DNA of 64,000 nt from Algoriphagus mannitolivorans DSM 15301 (GCF_000429425.1 NZ_AUBV01000017.1:26608-90607), one strand, 5' to 3'; shown: positions 18,791 through 28,884, counted from the stretch's first letter. Notes: a model not told the origin generated them from the letters alone. Translations and numbers: made by a program.

Positions 18791-18945
18791 CCGGGTTGGA
18801 CAAAAAATCATGGTAGTAAATCGTCCCGAAAAAGTAGTGTTACCGTCTGGGAAGGAGGAAAATCGTCCTTTTTTAAGGGGGTATTAGTCCGTAGGTGGTG
18901 AGGTAGGTGGGTAATAATGATGAAATGCCTTTTACCTTTGAGTAA

Positions 18946-21900
18946 ATGATTTTTGGAAAAAGGAGAAGATATCGATTAAAAACAGGGAGGACTCAATTGA
19001 ATGGATTGAGGTTGTTTTTCTATTTATTTCTTATTGGGGCAAAGGTTTTTGGTCAAGGCCTTATAGTAAAAGAAGGCAATTCACCTCTTCCACTAAAATT
19101 CGCTCACTTTTCAAGCAAGGACGGGCTTCCACAAAATTCAGTGTTGGCCATATATCAAGATAAGACAGGATTTATCTGGATGGGAACAGATGATGGGTTA
19201 GCTAGATTCGATGGATACCAGTTTCAGGTTTACAGACAAATTCCTAATCAGCCTGGTGCTTTACACAATAATGTAATCCGAGCAATAATCGCCGATCCTT
19301 TAGGGTATTTATGGATTGGGACTGAGGGAGGGGGGATTTCAATAATGGATCCCCAAAGGGAGAGATTTGTCAAATTTTCTGATTTGTCTCCTTCATTATA
19401 TGAATTAGCCTCTGCCAAAATCACCAGTCTGATCAAGGATGAAAATCAGAATATATGGGTAGGTACAAATGGAAACGGTGTCTTTAAAATCAGTTTGGAT
19501 TTTAGCCACTCTAAAGAAATAAATTCATATCAAAATAGTATAAAGCTTCAGCATTTCGGATCTAAAAACTCAAATCTCGGAGACGATAAAATTTGGAAAC
19601 TATTTCAGGATAGACAAAGAAATATTTGGATAGGAACATTGGAGGGTGGGGTATACCAAATTCCAAACGGAAAGGGATCGCCAAAAAAGGTGAACCTTAA
19701 TATACAAGGAGATCTAATCCAATCTGTTAAAAGCTTCTTTGAAGATGAAAAGGGAAATTTTTGGGTAGGTACGGAGAAATATGGGTTGTTTTACAGAAAA
19801 GCTGGAGAACTTGATTTTCGGCAATTACCATTGCCTGAAACACGGAAAGTTTTTCAACAAGAAGGGTTGAATATTACCAGTTTTGAGGAAGATCATTTAG
19901 GGCATCTTTGGATTGGAACTTTAGGGAGAGGCTTGTATATCCTAAATCAAGATTCAAGTGAGATTTTTCATTTTGAAGATGACCCTAGCGATCCATATAG
20001 CCTGAATGGAAATTCGGTTTATACTCTTTTTAAAGATAAGTCCAGAAATTTTTGGTTGGGCATGTATTCTGGGGAAGGATTGAACAAAGTTTCACCTACT
20101 CAACAACAATTTGAACATTACCGGTATGATCCAGATTTGCAAAAGGGGCTTTCTGGGAAAATGGTAAAATCTATTCTTAAGGATGATGTTGATAATTTAT
20201 GGGTGGGTCTTTTTAATGGGGGATTAAATTTACTTCCTGCAAGGAGCTCCCGGTTTTCTTATTTTACTGCAGGTAATAACGGAATGCTGTCCCATAATCA
20301 TGTCCAATCTATTTTTCAGAGATCAAATGGTGAACTATGGATAGGCACTGATGGAGGAGGGATAACTATCTATTCCCCAAAAACTGGATTAGTTTCCTAT
20401 TTAAAAAACAACTCAAAAGATAAAAATTCATTAAGTAAAAATGAGGTTTGGTCTATAGTTGAAGACCGAAAAGGGGGGATTTGGATTGGTACTGCAAATG
20501 GAGGGGGATTAAACCATTACAACCCTGAAAAAGGAACCTTCCGGCATTTTGTAAGCAAATCTGAGGATCCAAATAGTATTCTGTTTAATGATGTAAGATC
20601 ATTATTAATAGATTCCAAAAATAACCTTTGGGTAGGTACTTATGGTGGAGGATTAAGTAAAATTGATTTAGATACTGAGGAATTTCAGCATTATGTTCAC
20701 CAGACAAACGTCAAGACAGGAATAAGTCATAATATAATAACCTCCATCTTCGAAGACAAAAAAGGATTTATTTGGGTGGGAACTTTTGGAGGAGGACTGA
20801 ATAGGATTAACCCCCTGAATGATAATGTTAGTGTATTTCGGGAAAAAGACGGACTTCCATCCGATATTGTCAAAGCGATATTGGAAGACAACCAAGGTCA
20901 GCTTTGGATTAGTACAGTTAAAGGTTTGTCTGCATTAAATCTTCAAAATTTTACTTTTAGAAATTATAAAGAGGAGGACGGGCTTCAGTCAGAGGAGTTT
21001 AACCTTGGTGCAGCTTTTAAAGATAAAGAGGGAAAGCTATATTTTGGAGGAATTAATGGGTTGAATGCTTTTTTCCCAGACAGAATTCAACCTTACCCAA
21101 GTCCTAGGACCCCAGTACTCACTTCATTGAAAGTATTAAGTAAAAAAGTAGGCCCATCTCAATCCAATGGTGAAGGAAATTTTCTGGAAAAAAGCATTAC
21201 CTATTTAGATAATATAGTCTTACAAAGTGATCAGAACTCATTTGAGTTTGAGTTCAGTGCACTTGAATATATGTCTCAGGAAAAAATTAAATATGACTAC
21301 CAGCTAACTGGATATGATCAGGATTGGATAGAAACAGATTCCCAAAGAAGATTTGCAAATTATGCCAACCTTTCCAATGGAACTTATCTATTCCGAGTCC
21401 GAGCCCATTACGAAGGAGAAGAGAATTACTCTCCCATCAAAGAATTAACAATTACAGTTTTACCTCCTTGGTACAAATCAGATTTTGCCTATTGTCTTTA
21501 TTTCATTTTGTTTCTTGTGATAGGATATACAGTAAAATCTTTTGTTTCTTGGAGAATCAGGCTTAGAAATGACCTTAGGTATGAAAGGTTGGAAAAAGAA
21601 AAACAAGAGGAGGTTAATCAGTTGAAAATGAGATTTTTCACAAATATTTCCCATGAACTTCGAACCCCCTTAATGTTGATCAAATCCCCATTGGAGCAGT
21701 TAGTTCAGCGGTTTGATCTTCCAAAAGATGCGAAAAGACAATTGGACTCTATCCATGCCAACGCGGCACGTCTCCTTAGGCTAATAAATCAATTATTGGA
21801 TTTTCGAAAACAAGAAACAGGACATCTTAAATTGTCTGTCAAACGAGTTGAAGTCGAGAAATTTTTACATGAAATTAAAAACTCATTTGATGTAATTGCA

Positions 21901-23256
21901 GAACAAAAAGGAATTAGCTTCTCCCTTCGGATCCAAGATGATGTTCCAAGTTTCCTTTGGTTTGATCCAGACCAAATGGAAAAAGTGTTTTTTAATCTCA
22001 TTTACAATGCTTTTAAGTTTACGCCAGAATTTGGAGAAATTGTACTTGAGGTTGAATCAGGCGAATTCAATAACGGCGATTTAAGTAATACTATTAAAGG
22101 AGTTTATTTTCATGTTAGGGATAATGGTAGAGGAATTCCAGAAGATCAAATAGAATATATTTTTGACAGGTTTTTTCAAGTGAAAGAAAAAGGAAGAACT
22201 GAATCTACCGGTACCGGAATTGGTTTGGCACTTTCTAAAAATCTTGTTGACTTTCATAAGGGTAAAATTTCCGTAAAGAGTATTCCAAATGAGATTACCG
22301 TTTTTACTTTATTTCTCAGAGAAGGATATGAGCATTTTGAAAAGCATGAATTAGTTCACGAGGATGATTTATCCTTGGAACAAGAGTGGGTCAAAACCGA
22401 AGTTGCAAGACTTAGTCTTGCTAGCTCCCAATCTATCACCAGTTTTTTGAAATCAGAAAAGAAAGAAATAGGATCAGATAAAATTCTTGTGGTAGAAGAC
22501 AATCCTGAGCTTTTGGAATTACTAGTGACAACTTTGAATAAGCATTTTAATGTTTATCCTGCAACACACGGTAAGGAGGCATTGGATTTTATTCAATCTC
22601 ATGACATTGATTTCATTATTTCAGATGTCATGATGCCAGAAATGGATGGGGTTGAACTTTGTGCCAGAATTAAGGGTAATCTACAAACAAGTCATATTCC
22701 TTTTATACTATTAACAGCGAAAAGCTCATTTGAGCATCAATTGGAAGGGTATGAGGCTGGTGCAGATGACTATATTCCTAAGCCTTTTAATTTGGAATTG
22801 TTGGTATTAAAAGTGAAAAATCTATTAGATACGAGATCAAAAATTCATCAACAATTTAAAATTACCCCTGAATTAACTCCAGAAATCCTATTGAATAGTC
22901 CTCCAGATGAAAAATTTATCAAGGATGCTATTAGTATAGTGCAAATAAACCTTGAAAATGAAGGATTTGTTATCCAAGATTTAGTAAGAGAGCTGGGTGT
23001 AAGTCGAACTTTGCTTTTTGAAAAGTTTAAATCTTTACTGGGACAGACTCCGAATGAATTTATTCAAACCATCAGGCTGAAATATGCTGCGGAATTAATC
23101 AAATCAAATCACTATAAAATTAGTGAGGTGGCATATAAAGTGGGGTACTCTGACCCAAAATATTTCTCGAAATCGTTTCAAAAACAATTTGGAGTTACTC
23201 CTACAGAATTTAAAAAGCGAAAAAAAGAGGTATTTCAACAAAAATCAAAAAGCTGA
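18946..23256 (+). CDS. Hybrid two-component sensor-regulator (HTCS) of the sialic-acid locus
   Basis: 1436 residues. A hydrophobic signal or anchor (LRLFFYLFLIGAKVFG) is followed by about 700 residues of two-component propeller repeats with recurring IWIGT/LWVGT blades, a Y_Y_Y domain (near 755-835), a membrane helix near 845-865, a HisKA domain with ISHELRTP (His903), an ATPase domain (DNGRGIPEDQI, GTGIGLALSKN), a receiver domain with SDVMMPEMDG (Asp1227) and TAKSS, KPFN, and a C-terminal AraC-type helix-turn-helix (about 1335-1430). One protein would thus sense a periplasmic sugar and activate transcription. It is divergent to susC and presumably controls that operon. All phosphorelay residues are present. 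Confidence 0.94.
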   Translation: MIFGKRRRYRLKTGRTQLNGLRLFFYLFLIGAKVFGQGLIVKEGNSPLPLKFAHFSSKDGLPQNSVLAIYQDKTGFIWMGTDDGLARFDGYQFQVYRQIPNQPGALHNNVIRAIIADPLGYLWIGTEGGGISIMDPQRERFVKFSDLSPSLYELASAKITSLIKDENQNIWVGTNGNGVFKISLDFSHSKEINSYQNSIKLQHFGSKNSNLGDDKIWKLFQDRQRNIWIGTLEGGVYQIPNGKGSPKKVNLNIQGDLIQSVKSFFEDEKGNFWVGTEKYGLFYRKAGELDFRQLPLPETRKVFQQEGLNITSFEEDHLGHLWIGTLGRGLYILNQDSSEIFHFEDDPSDPYSLNGNSVYTLFKDKSRNFWLGMYSGEGLNKVSPTQQQFEHYRYDPDLQKGLSGKMVKSILKDDVDNLWVGLFNGGLNLLPARSSRFSYFTAGNNGMLSHNHVQSIFQRSNGELWIGTDGGGITIYSPKTGLVSYLKNNSKDKNSLSKNEVWSIVEDRKGGIWIGTANGGGLNHYNPEKGTFRHFVSKSEDPNSILFNDVRSLLIDSKNNLWVGTYGGGLSKIDLDTEEFQHYVHQTNVKTGISHNIITSIFEDKKGFIWVGTFGGGLNRINPLNDNVSVFREKDGLPSDIVKAILEDNQGQLWISTVKGLSALNLQNFTFRNYKEEDGLQSEEFNLGAAFKDKEGKLYFGGINGLNAFFPDRIQPYPSPRTPVLTSLKVLSKKVGPSQSNGEGNFLEKSITYLDNIVLQSDQNSFEFEFSALEYMSQEKIKYDYQLTGYDQDWIETDSQRRFANYANLSNGTYLFRVRAHYEGEENYSPIKELTITVLPPWYKSDFAYCLYFILFLVIGYTVKSFVSWRIRLRNDLRYERLEKEKQEEVNQLKMRFFTNISHELRTPLMLIKSPLEQLVQRFDLPKDAKRQLDSIHANAARLLRLINQLLDFRKQETGHLKLSVKRVEVEKFLHEIKNSFDVIAEQKGISFSLRIQDDVPSFLWFDPDQMEKVFFNLIYNAFKFTPEFGEIVLEVESGEFNNGDLSNTIKGVYFHVRDNGRGIPEDQIEYIFDRFFQVKEKGRTESTGTGIGLALSKNLVDFHKGKISVKSIPNEITVFTLFLREGYEHFEKHELVHEDDLSLEQEWVKTEVARLSLASSQSITSFLKSEKKEIGSDKILVVEDNPELLELLVTTLNKHFNVYPATHGKEALDFIQSHDIDFIISDVMMPEMDGVELCARIKGNLQTSHIPFILLTAKSSFEHQLEGYEAGADDYIPKPFNLELLVLKVKNLLDTRSKIHQQFKITPELTPEILLNSPPDEKFIKDAISIVQINLENEGFVIQDLVRELGVSRTLLFEKFKSLLGQTPNEFIQTIRLKYAAELIKSNHYKISEVAYKVGYSDPKYFSKSFQKQFGVTPTEFKKRKKEVFQQKSKS

Positions 23257-23317
23257 TGTATTTCAAAGTAAATCAGATCTCATGGGCTGAATTCTTGGAT
23301 CTTTAACGATTGATTTC

Positions 23318-24247
23318 CTAAAAAACCTCCAAATCACCAATACTCCAAGCCCAATCATGTTCCTTAGGAACAAAACCATGTTGGATTTGCCTCAAGGTTA
23401 CCAAAGGACCCAAGGACAATTTTGGCAGAAACTTCATTCCCAAGGAATGATTCGATTTAAGGCCAGAATAAGAAATCATCCTACAACCTGACGCTAGAAT
23501 TGCCTCTTGGAGCATTTTTTGGAGTTCCTGCTCAGAAGAATGACCAAATTCTTCAAGCGTATAAAAGTCACAAATCCTAAACTCATTCCCCCATTTCCCT
23601 TCTTTTATCCTAAAAACCAAAAGAAAAGATCTGCCATCACTTAGAAAGTAATAGGGGAAAAGAGGACAGTTTTCGTATCTCCAGGATAAAAAGCCGGGTT
23701 TGAGTTGTGTGGAAAAATCAGTGCTTCTGTCTGTTGAAAATTCTAGTTTTTCTATCAAATTCCTGATTTGATTCCAATCCGAATCTGGGATCCTGGAGTT
23801 AGAGTTGGTAGCCAGTCGAAATCCAAGAAAGAGAGGGAGTTTTCCGGCTTTTTCCCATCCCAATTTGATATAACCCGGAGTACTCTTCTCATTTGGAGTA
23901 TTAAAGATCGTATCTAAACCTTCATTTCTGATTTCATCGATTAAGCCCAAGGTGAGTTTCGTGAATACTCCTTTTCCCTGAAAATCAGGATGTACAGCAG
24001 TGTCAACTGCTCGACAGGCTTTGATCGTGGTTTCGAGATTGGCAAAATCCCAGCGTAAAAAGCTCCGAACTCCTATAATTTGCTCATTTTCTGTGGCTAA
24101 TAGGACAGGAGAAGGGCCAAAAGGGTTTTCTATATGCTTCCAATTCCAAAGTTCTATGGATTTTGGCAACAGACTTTCTCCAAGTGAAAGCCGCAAAAGG
24201 TCTACAATGGCGGGGATATCTTCTGGATTGGATTTACGGATTTCCAT
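23318..24247 (-). CDS. GNAT-family acetyltransferase
   Basis: 309 residues, soluble. The N-terminal half has the GNAT fold: IRKSNPEDIPAIVDLLRLSL, IIGVRSFLRWDF and the acetyl-CoA loop in AVHPDFQGKGVFTKLTLGLI (Q/R-x-x-G-x-G/A). The C-terminal half (from about residue 165) is a second, GNAT-like or family-specific domain. Proteins like this often sit in exopolysaccharide loci; here it is divergent to the Wza-like gene by 219 bases. Its target could be a sugar or an amino acid; no data settle it. Confidence 0.7.
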   Translation of the reverse strand: MEIRKSNPEDIPAIVDLLRLSLGESLLPKSIELWNWKHIENPFGPSPVLLATENEQIIGVRSFLRWDFANLETTIKACRAVDTAVHPDFQGKGVFTKLTLGLIDEIRNEGLDTIFNTPNEKSTPGYIKLGWEKAGKLPLFLGFRLATNSNSRIPDSDWNQIRNLIEKLEFSTDRSTDFSTQLKPGFLSWRYENCPLFPYYFLSDGRSFLLVFRIKEGKWGNEFRICDFYTLEEFGHSSEQELQKMLQEAILASGCRMISYSGLKSNHSLGMKFLPKLSLGPLVTLRQIQHGFVPKEHDWAWSIGDLEVF

Positions 24248-24434
24248 GATTTGAAGATATAGGAATTCATAGTCCTCTCATAGTGATTTGGTCTGAATCA
24301 GATTGTGGGCATTGGTTTTTAAGGTGATTTTGGCGTTTTCCATGAGCATCCGACAATCCATTTGCAGCCTAGGAATCGTTTATTACCTTACTGAATTATT
24401 GCCTGATAAAAACTCGGGGATAATCAGATTTCTT

Positions 24435-24442
24435 TATATTTG
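24435..24442 (+). promoter_or_regulatory. Candidate -7 element (TATATTTG) upstream of the export operon
   Basis: TATATTTG fits TAnnTTTG and lies 24 bases before the Wza-like start codon. A matching upstream TTTG is not found at 19-21 bases, so this is only a possible promoter. Confidence 0.3.
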
Positions 24443-24466
24443 ATTTGTTGTTTCAACTCACCCTAC

Positions 24467-25285
24467 ATGATTCATCGAATATTTTTGATAGGTCTGATTG
24501 CATTGGCCAGTTCTTGTATTAGTAACAAAAGAATTACTTATCTCCAGAATATCACAGATAGTACTTCTTACGGTCTGAACGAGTTCATACCTTTTGCAGA
24601 AGTAGATTACAAATACATTCTTCAGCCATTTGACATCGTCCAGATTGATTTTGCGAGTTCGGATCCAATACTGGTAGAAGGATTTGCATTCCAGCGATCT
24701 CAGCAGCAGGTTGGAGGTATAGGAGGAGGAGCTGGGGGATCGGGTAGTGATCCGCTCTACATGAACGGATATTCTATTGATGCAATGGGGATGGTTGAAA
24801 TTCCTCGGATCGGAAAAGTGAAAATAGCCGGTTTGACAGAGGAAGAAGCGAAAGATTTGGTACAGGAGAAGATTAATTCCTTCTTCAAAGACGATGTCTT
24901 TGTGAGATTGAGAATTGCAGGGATTCGATATACTACCTTGGGAGAGTTTAACCGAGTGGGAGTTCAGATAATATATAAAAACAGAGCAACGCTTTTCGAT
25001 GCACTTGCTAATTCAGGAGAAACCACTTTGTTGGGCAAAAAGAATCAATTGTTTTTGATTCGACAGTATGGAGATGGAGTAAAAATTCACCAAATTAACT
25101 TGAATGACAGGGCCTTGCTGGCAAGCCCTTTTTTCTTCATTCAGCCTAATGATATTTTGTACATGGAACCGATGAAAATCAGGCAATTTGGAACCGCCGA
25201 TAACTTAACTGCCTCTTTGGCATTATTTGGCGGGATTTTAGCTTCAATACTTTTAATCGTAAATTTGGTTACGGGGGAGATATAA
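24467..25285 (+). CDS. Polysaccharide export lipoprotein (Wza-like, OPX family)
   Basis: 272 residues from ATG 24467, which gives a lipoprotein signal ending ALASSCIS. A frame beginning at 24440 adds nine non-signal residues. The poly_export and SLBB-like parts are visible: YILQPFDIVQIDFASSDP, YSIDAMGMVEIPRIGKVKIAGL and VGVQIIYKNRATLFDALANSG. A hydrophobic C-terminal helix (SLALFGGILASILLIVNLV) probably crosses a membrane. A Gly-rich insert lies near residue 80. Such proteins form the outer-membrane end of a capsule or exopolysaccharide export channel and work with the Wzc-like kinase encoded three bases downstream. Confidence 0.88.
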   Translation: MIHRIFLIGLIALASSCISNKRITYLQNITDSTSYGLNEFIPFAEVDYKYILQPFDIVQIDFASSDPILVEGFAFQRSQQQVGGIGGGAGGSGSDPLYMNGYSIDAMGMVEIPRIGKVKIAGLTEEEAKDLVQEKINSFFKDDVFVRLRIAGIRYTTLGEFNRVGVQIIYKNRATLFDALANSGETTLLGKKNQLFLIRQYGDGVKIHQINLNDRALLASPFFFIQPNDILYMEPMKIRQFGTADNLTASLALFGGILASILLIVNLVTGEI

Positions 25286-25288
25286 ACG

Positions 25289-27751
25289 ATGGAAAAGCTA
25301 GATCTCAGTCAGTTAGACAATGAAGAAAAAGCATTAGAGATTCGGTATGTGGTGGCCAAATACATTCGATATTGGCCATGGTATGCGTTATTTATCTTTC
25401 TTTTTGTTACCGCAACGTATATTTTTCACCGATACACGGTAGATGAATTTGAGGTTTCAGGCTCCATTGTAATCAAAAACAACAATACCCCAGAGGCAAG
25501 GATCCTGGACCGTTCCAATATTTTTAATCAGGGAATTAACCTTGAAAATGACATTCTCCGCTTAAGATCAAAGAATTTGGCTCATTTGGCCCTTCAGAAA
25601 GTTCACTTTGATGTGGAGTATTACGCTAAAACCAATATCAAAGACATTGAGCTTTATGATAGATCTCCGATCCGGATCCAAGTCGATTGGGATCATTTGC
25701 AGGTGACAGAGACAATTGTGGAGCTGGAGATTCTCTCAGAAAATAATTTCAGACTTTCCCAGGCTCAAGGTGGCTTGATGGATTTTAATTCTGTCCAAGC
25801 AGCAGGAGATGAATCCATTTATGACAAGACTTACACTTTTGGGGAGGTAGTGGAGACGCCTCGGTCTAAGTTTACTGTCTTTCTCATAAACCCGGGAAGA
25901 GTTGGTGAGGTCATTCTCTTTAAATTGGTGAATCCTTCCGCACTAGAGGACCGATGGGCTCGAGCTATTCAGGTCAATACAGTCAATGATTATTCCTCAG
26001 TACTGAATATCACGACCACTACCAAAGTGGTAGAAAAAGGACGGGATTACATCAATGCCCTGATGCAGTCCTACATTGACTATGACCTCAATGAAAAAAA
26101 TAAAATCCAGGAAAACTCCATAGACTTTATCGAAGAGCAATTGGGGTATTTGGAAGATTCCATGAAAGCAAAACAGCGGGAATTGCTGAGCTTCAAGGTT
26201 TCCAACAAGTTATTGGACGTGTCAGCAGAATTTTCCAATATCTTGGGTAAAATGAATGACCTGGATGAGCGAAAAGCTCAATTGGATTATCAGCTTCAGT
26301 ATTTTGAAGAGATCCGTGAGTATATGGCTCAGAAGAGCAAAGACTTTTCAGACGTAATCGCTCCTTCTGTCATTGGTGTTCCAGATCCCTTGTTGAATGG
26401 TTTGATCCAAACCTTGGTCACACTTTCTCAAGATAGAAGAAAGCTATTGGCGACCGTCAATGAAAACCATCCCGAAGTCATCAAGATAGACGTACAGATG
26501 CAAAAAGTGCAGGATGCCCTTTTTGAAAACGTGGTCAATCTTATTGAAAATACTAAAAAGCAAAAAGCGGGGATACAGCGGGAAATCCTAACCTATGACT
26601 CTGAATTTTCCAGACTTCCTGAGTCAGAATCGAAATACACTGATATCTACCGGGAATTTGAATTAAGAGAAAATATCTACACCTACCTTCTGGAAAAAAA
26701 GGTGGAGGCTGGAATAGCCCGAGCCGCAAACGTTTCAGATAATGCCATTTTGGACGTTGCCAAAAGAGGAACTTTGGTTTTCCCTAAAAAGACCCAAAAC
26801 TACGGTTTGGCGATCGCTTTGGGTTTCCTGCTTCCTTTTGGTTTTGTCGTTATCAGGGACATGTTTGATGATTCGATCAAGGATCAGCGAGACCTGAAAA
26901 AGCACTTTATGATTCCTCAGTTGGGGGTAATTGGTTATAGTACCAAAGGAACCAATCTGGTAGTCTTGGATCACCCCAAATCAGCTGTTGCAGAATCTTT
27001 TAGATCCTTGCGTTCGGCAATTACCTATTTGGCTTCTGGGAAGAACACAAAAAAGATTCTGGTGACCTCTTCTGTTTCCGGTGAAGGAAAAACCTTTACC
27101 TCGCTGAACCTGGCCTCAGCAATGGCCTTAGGATCCAAAAAAACAGTAGTGGTTGGAGCCGATTTGAGAAGACCCAAATTGGCATCTTACTTTGGACACT
27201 CCGAAAAAGTAGGTTTATCTACTTATTTGATCGGTAAGGTGGAGGCAGAAAGCATTGTTCTTCCAACCTCCCATCAAAATCTCTATTTTGTTCCAAGTGG
27301 GGTAATTCCTCCAAATCCTGCCGAACTTCTTCAAACCAATCGTCTTAAGGAGTTTTTGGATTATTTAGAATCCAAGTTTGACATTGTGGTTTTTGATACC
27401 CCCCCAATGGGCTTGGTTTCTGAAACCATAGACCTGATGCGCCTCTTTGACATTAACCTCTACGTAGTTCGTCAAAACTACACCAACAAGGATCACTTGG
27501 TCATGATCAATGACTTGTTTAACAATAAGCAGGTTAAAAATGTATATGGCGTATTTAATGGCATTATCAACTCTGGATACCATTACGAAGGCTATAACTA
27601 TGGCTATGGTAACACCTATCTCTATTCCCAAAACAACAAGTATATGTACAATTACTATGGGGAAGATTTGGAGACCAAGCGTAAGAAAATCAAGACCTCA
27701 AAGAAGTTTGATCCTGTTCAGACGATCAAGAAATTCTTCAGGATTAGATAA
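25289..27751 (+). CDS. Polysaccharide co-polymerase / BY-kinase (Wzc-like)
   Basis: 820 residues: a Wzz-type N-terminal domain with a first membrane helix (WPWYALFIFLFVTATYIF), a long coiled-coil periplasmic part, a GNVR-like region, a second helix (NYGLAIALGFLLPFGFVVI), and a cytoplasmic BY-kinase. Kinase motifs are TSSVSGEGKTF (Walker A, about residue 595), VVVGADLRRP (A') and DIVVFDTPP (B). The tail is a tyrosine cluster (YHYEGYNYGYGNTYLYSQN and more), the autophosphorylation site in this family. It controls chain length and export of an exopolysaccharide with the upstream lipoprotein. The polymerase and flippase are not in this window. Confidence 0.92.
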   Translation: MEKLDLSQLDNEEKALEIRYVVAKYIRYWPWYALFIFLFVTATYIFHRYTVDEFEVSGSIVIKNNNTPEARILDRSNIFNQGINLENDILRLRSKNLAHLALQKVHFDVEYYAKTNIKDIELYDRSPIRIQVDWDHLQVTETIVELEILSENNFRLSQAQGGLMDFNSVQAAGDESIYDKTYTFGEVVETPRSKFTVFLINPGRVGEVILFKLVNPSALEDRWARAIQVNTVNDYSSVLNITTTTKVVEKGRDYINALMQSYIDYDLNEKNKIQENSIDFIEEQLGYLEDSMKAKQRELLSFKVSNKLLDVSAEFSNILGKMNDLDERKAQLDYQLQYFEEIREYMAQKSKDFSDVIAPSVIGVPDPLLNGLIQTLVTLSQDRRKLLATVNENHPEVIKIDVQMQKVQDALFENVVNLIENTKKQKAGIQREILTYDSEFSRLPESESKYTDIYREFELRENIYTYLLEKKVEAGIARAANVSDNAILDVAKRGTLVFPKKTQNYGLAIALGFLLPFGFVVIRDMFDDSIKDQRDLKKHFMIPQLGVIGYSTKGTNLVVLDHPKSAVAESFRSLRSAITYLASGKNTKKILVTSSVSGEGKTFTSLNLASAMALGSKKTVVVGADLRRPKLASYFGHSEKVGLSTYLIGKVEAESIVLPTSHQNLYFVPSGVIPPNPAELLQTNRLKEFLDYLESKFDIVVFDTPPMGLVSETIDLMRLFDINLYVVRQNYTNKDHLVMINDLFNNKQVKNVYGVFNGIINSGYHYEGYNYGYGNTYLYSQNNKYMYNYYGEDLETKRKKIKTSKKFDPVQTIKKFFRIR

Positions 27752-27833
27752 GAATTAGGAATTAAGGCATAAGTTTTTTGGAGGCTTGTTGATTGTTTAT
27801 ATTTTGTTTTGTGTTTGAGTTATTAAAAATCAA

Positions 27834-28559
27834 TTGAAGACAGCAGCACTTATTCCGGCCCGTTATGCTTCCACCCGCCTTCCTGCAAAATTGATTCAGG
27901 ACTTAGGCGGGATATCTGTAATCCAAAGGACTTATGTCAGTACTTTAGCCACAGAGGTTTTTGATGAAGTGTGGGTAGTGACTGATCATGAGTTGATCCG
28001 AGAGCAGATTTTGGATCTTGGCGGAAAGGTTTACTACAGCCGAAAACCTCATGAAAGTGGTTCAGACCGCATTGCAGAGGCTTTGGAAGTTGTGGACGCT
28101 GATTTGATTGTGAATGTGCAAGGGGATGAACCTTTCCAAGATGCCAAGTCCTTGAGAGATCTCGTTCAGGCTTTTGAGAGACCCAAAGTGAAAATGGCTT
28201 CTTTGATGTGCCGGATTTCTGAGGATGAGTCTTACAATCCCAATTCGGTGAAGGTTGTCTTGGATGCACAAAGCAATGCGATTTATTTTTCCCGATCTCC
28301 CATTCCGTTCAACCGTGAAAAAATGGAAGATTTGGTGTACTGGAAGCATATTGGAGTGTATGCCTACACCCGTGAACTACTGCAAGAATTCACCTCTTGG
28401 CCAAAAGGTCATTTGGAGCAAATAGAAATGCTTGAGCAGCTTAGACTTGTGGAGAGAGGAGTTAAAATTAAAATGGTGGAAACTAATCACCAAGCAATCT
28501 CCATTGATACCAAAGAAGACCTGGAAAGGGCGCGAAATTTCTTGAAGAGTATTTTATAA
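27834..28559 (+). CDS. kdsB: 3-deoxy-manno-octulosonate cytidylyltransferase
   Basis: 241 residues from a TTG; no ATG is available upstream. The start motif ALIPARYASTRLPAKLI is the signature of KdsB, followed by VVTDHELI, GSDRIAEAL and VNVQGDEPF (Mg-binding Asp), SVKVVLDAQSNAIYFSRSPIP and HIGVYAYTRELLQ. It joins CTP to Kdo before Kdo enters lipopolysaccharide inner core or a capsule. It lies 82 bases after the Wzc-like gene and may be transcribed with it. Length matches the family (about 245). Confidence 0.9.
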   Translation: MKTAALIPARYASTRLPAKLIQDLGGISVIQRTYVSTLATEVFDEVWVVTDHELIREQILDLGGKVYYSRKPHESGSDRIAEALEVVDADLIVNVQGDEPFQDAKSLRDLVQAFERPKVKMASLMCRISEDESYNPNSVKVVLDAQSNAIYFSRSPIPFNREKMEDLVYWKHIGVYAYTRELLQEFTSWPKGHLEQIEMLEQLRLVERGVKIKMVETNHQAISIDTKEDLERARNFLKSIL

Positions 28560-28884
28560 TCAAGACCTAAACCTCCAAATATTTTTTCATAAGTGTTTTC
28601 AGGTAAAGGATTTAGGATTAAAAAGTTGTTTTGAACAATATGAATATCCGCAATTTCACCACAATCCAAAATTCCTTTGGTTTGGCGGTCGGAAGAATGA
28701 AGCTATCTAAAACTGAACTTCAAATGGGATTTTATTACTAGTGTTAGGCTTACTGGGAAGAAATTGGATATACATTGAATTTTTAGAATTCCCTATTTTA
28801 ACGCTTGCACTTATTTCCTTTAATTTACTTTTCTAGCCTTAAAGGACTACCTTAAAAGGAATTCATTATTGAACCCAGACCGCT
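28560..28884. other. Intergenic region without a recognised gene
   Basis: About 325 bases between kdsB and the VOC protein. I see AT-rich sequence and no credible frame, hairpin with T run or RNA gene. A minus-strand frame at its start overlaps kdsB and reads as a shadow. It may hold the promoter of the VOC gene, but no TTTG/TAnnTTTG pair was identified. Confidence 0.4.

Noticed and set aside
18933..18940. TACCTTTG as the promoter of the hybrid regulator
   Set aside because: It would leave no room for a 5' leader, and the partner TTTG is absent; kept only as a mention in the findings.
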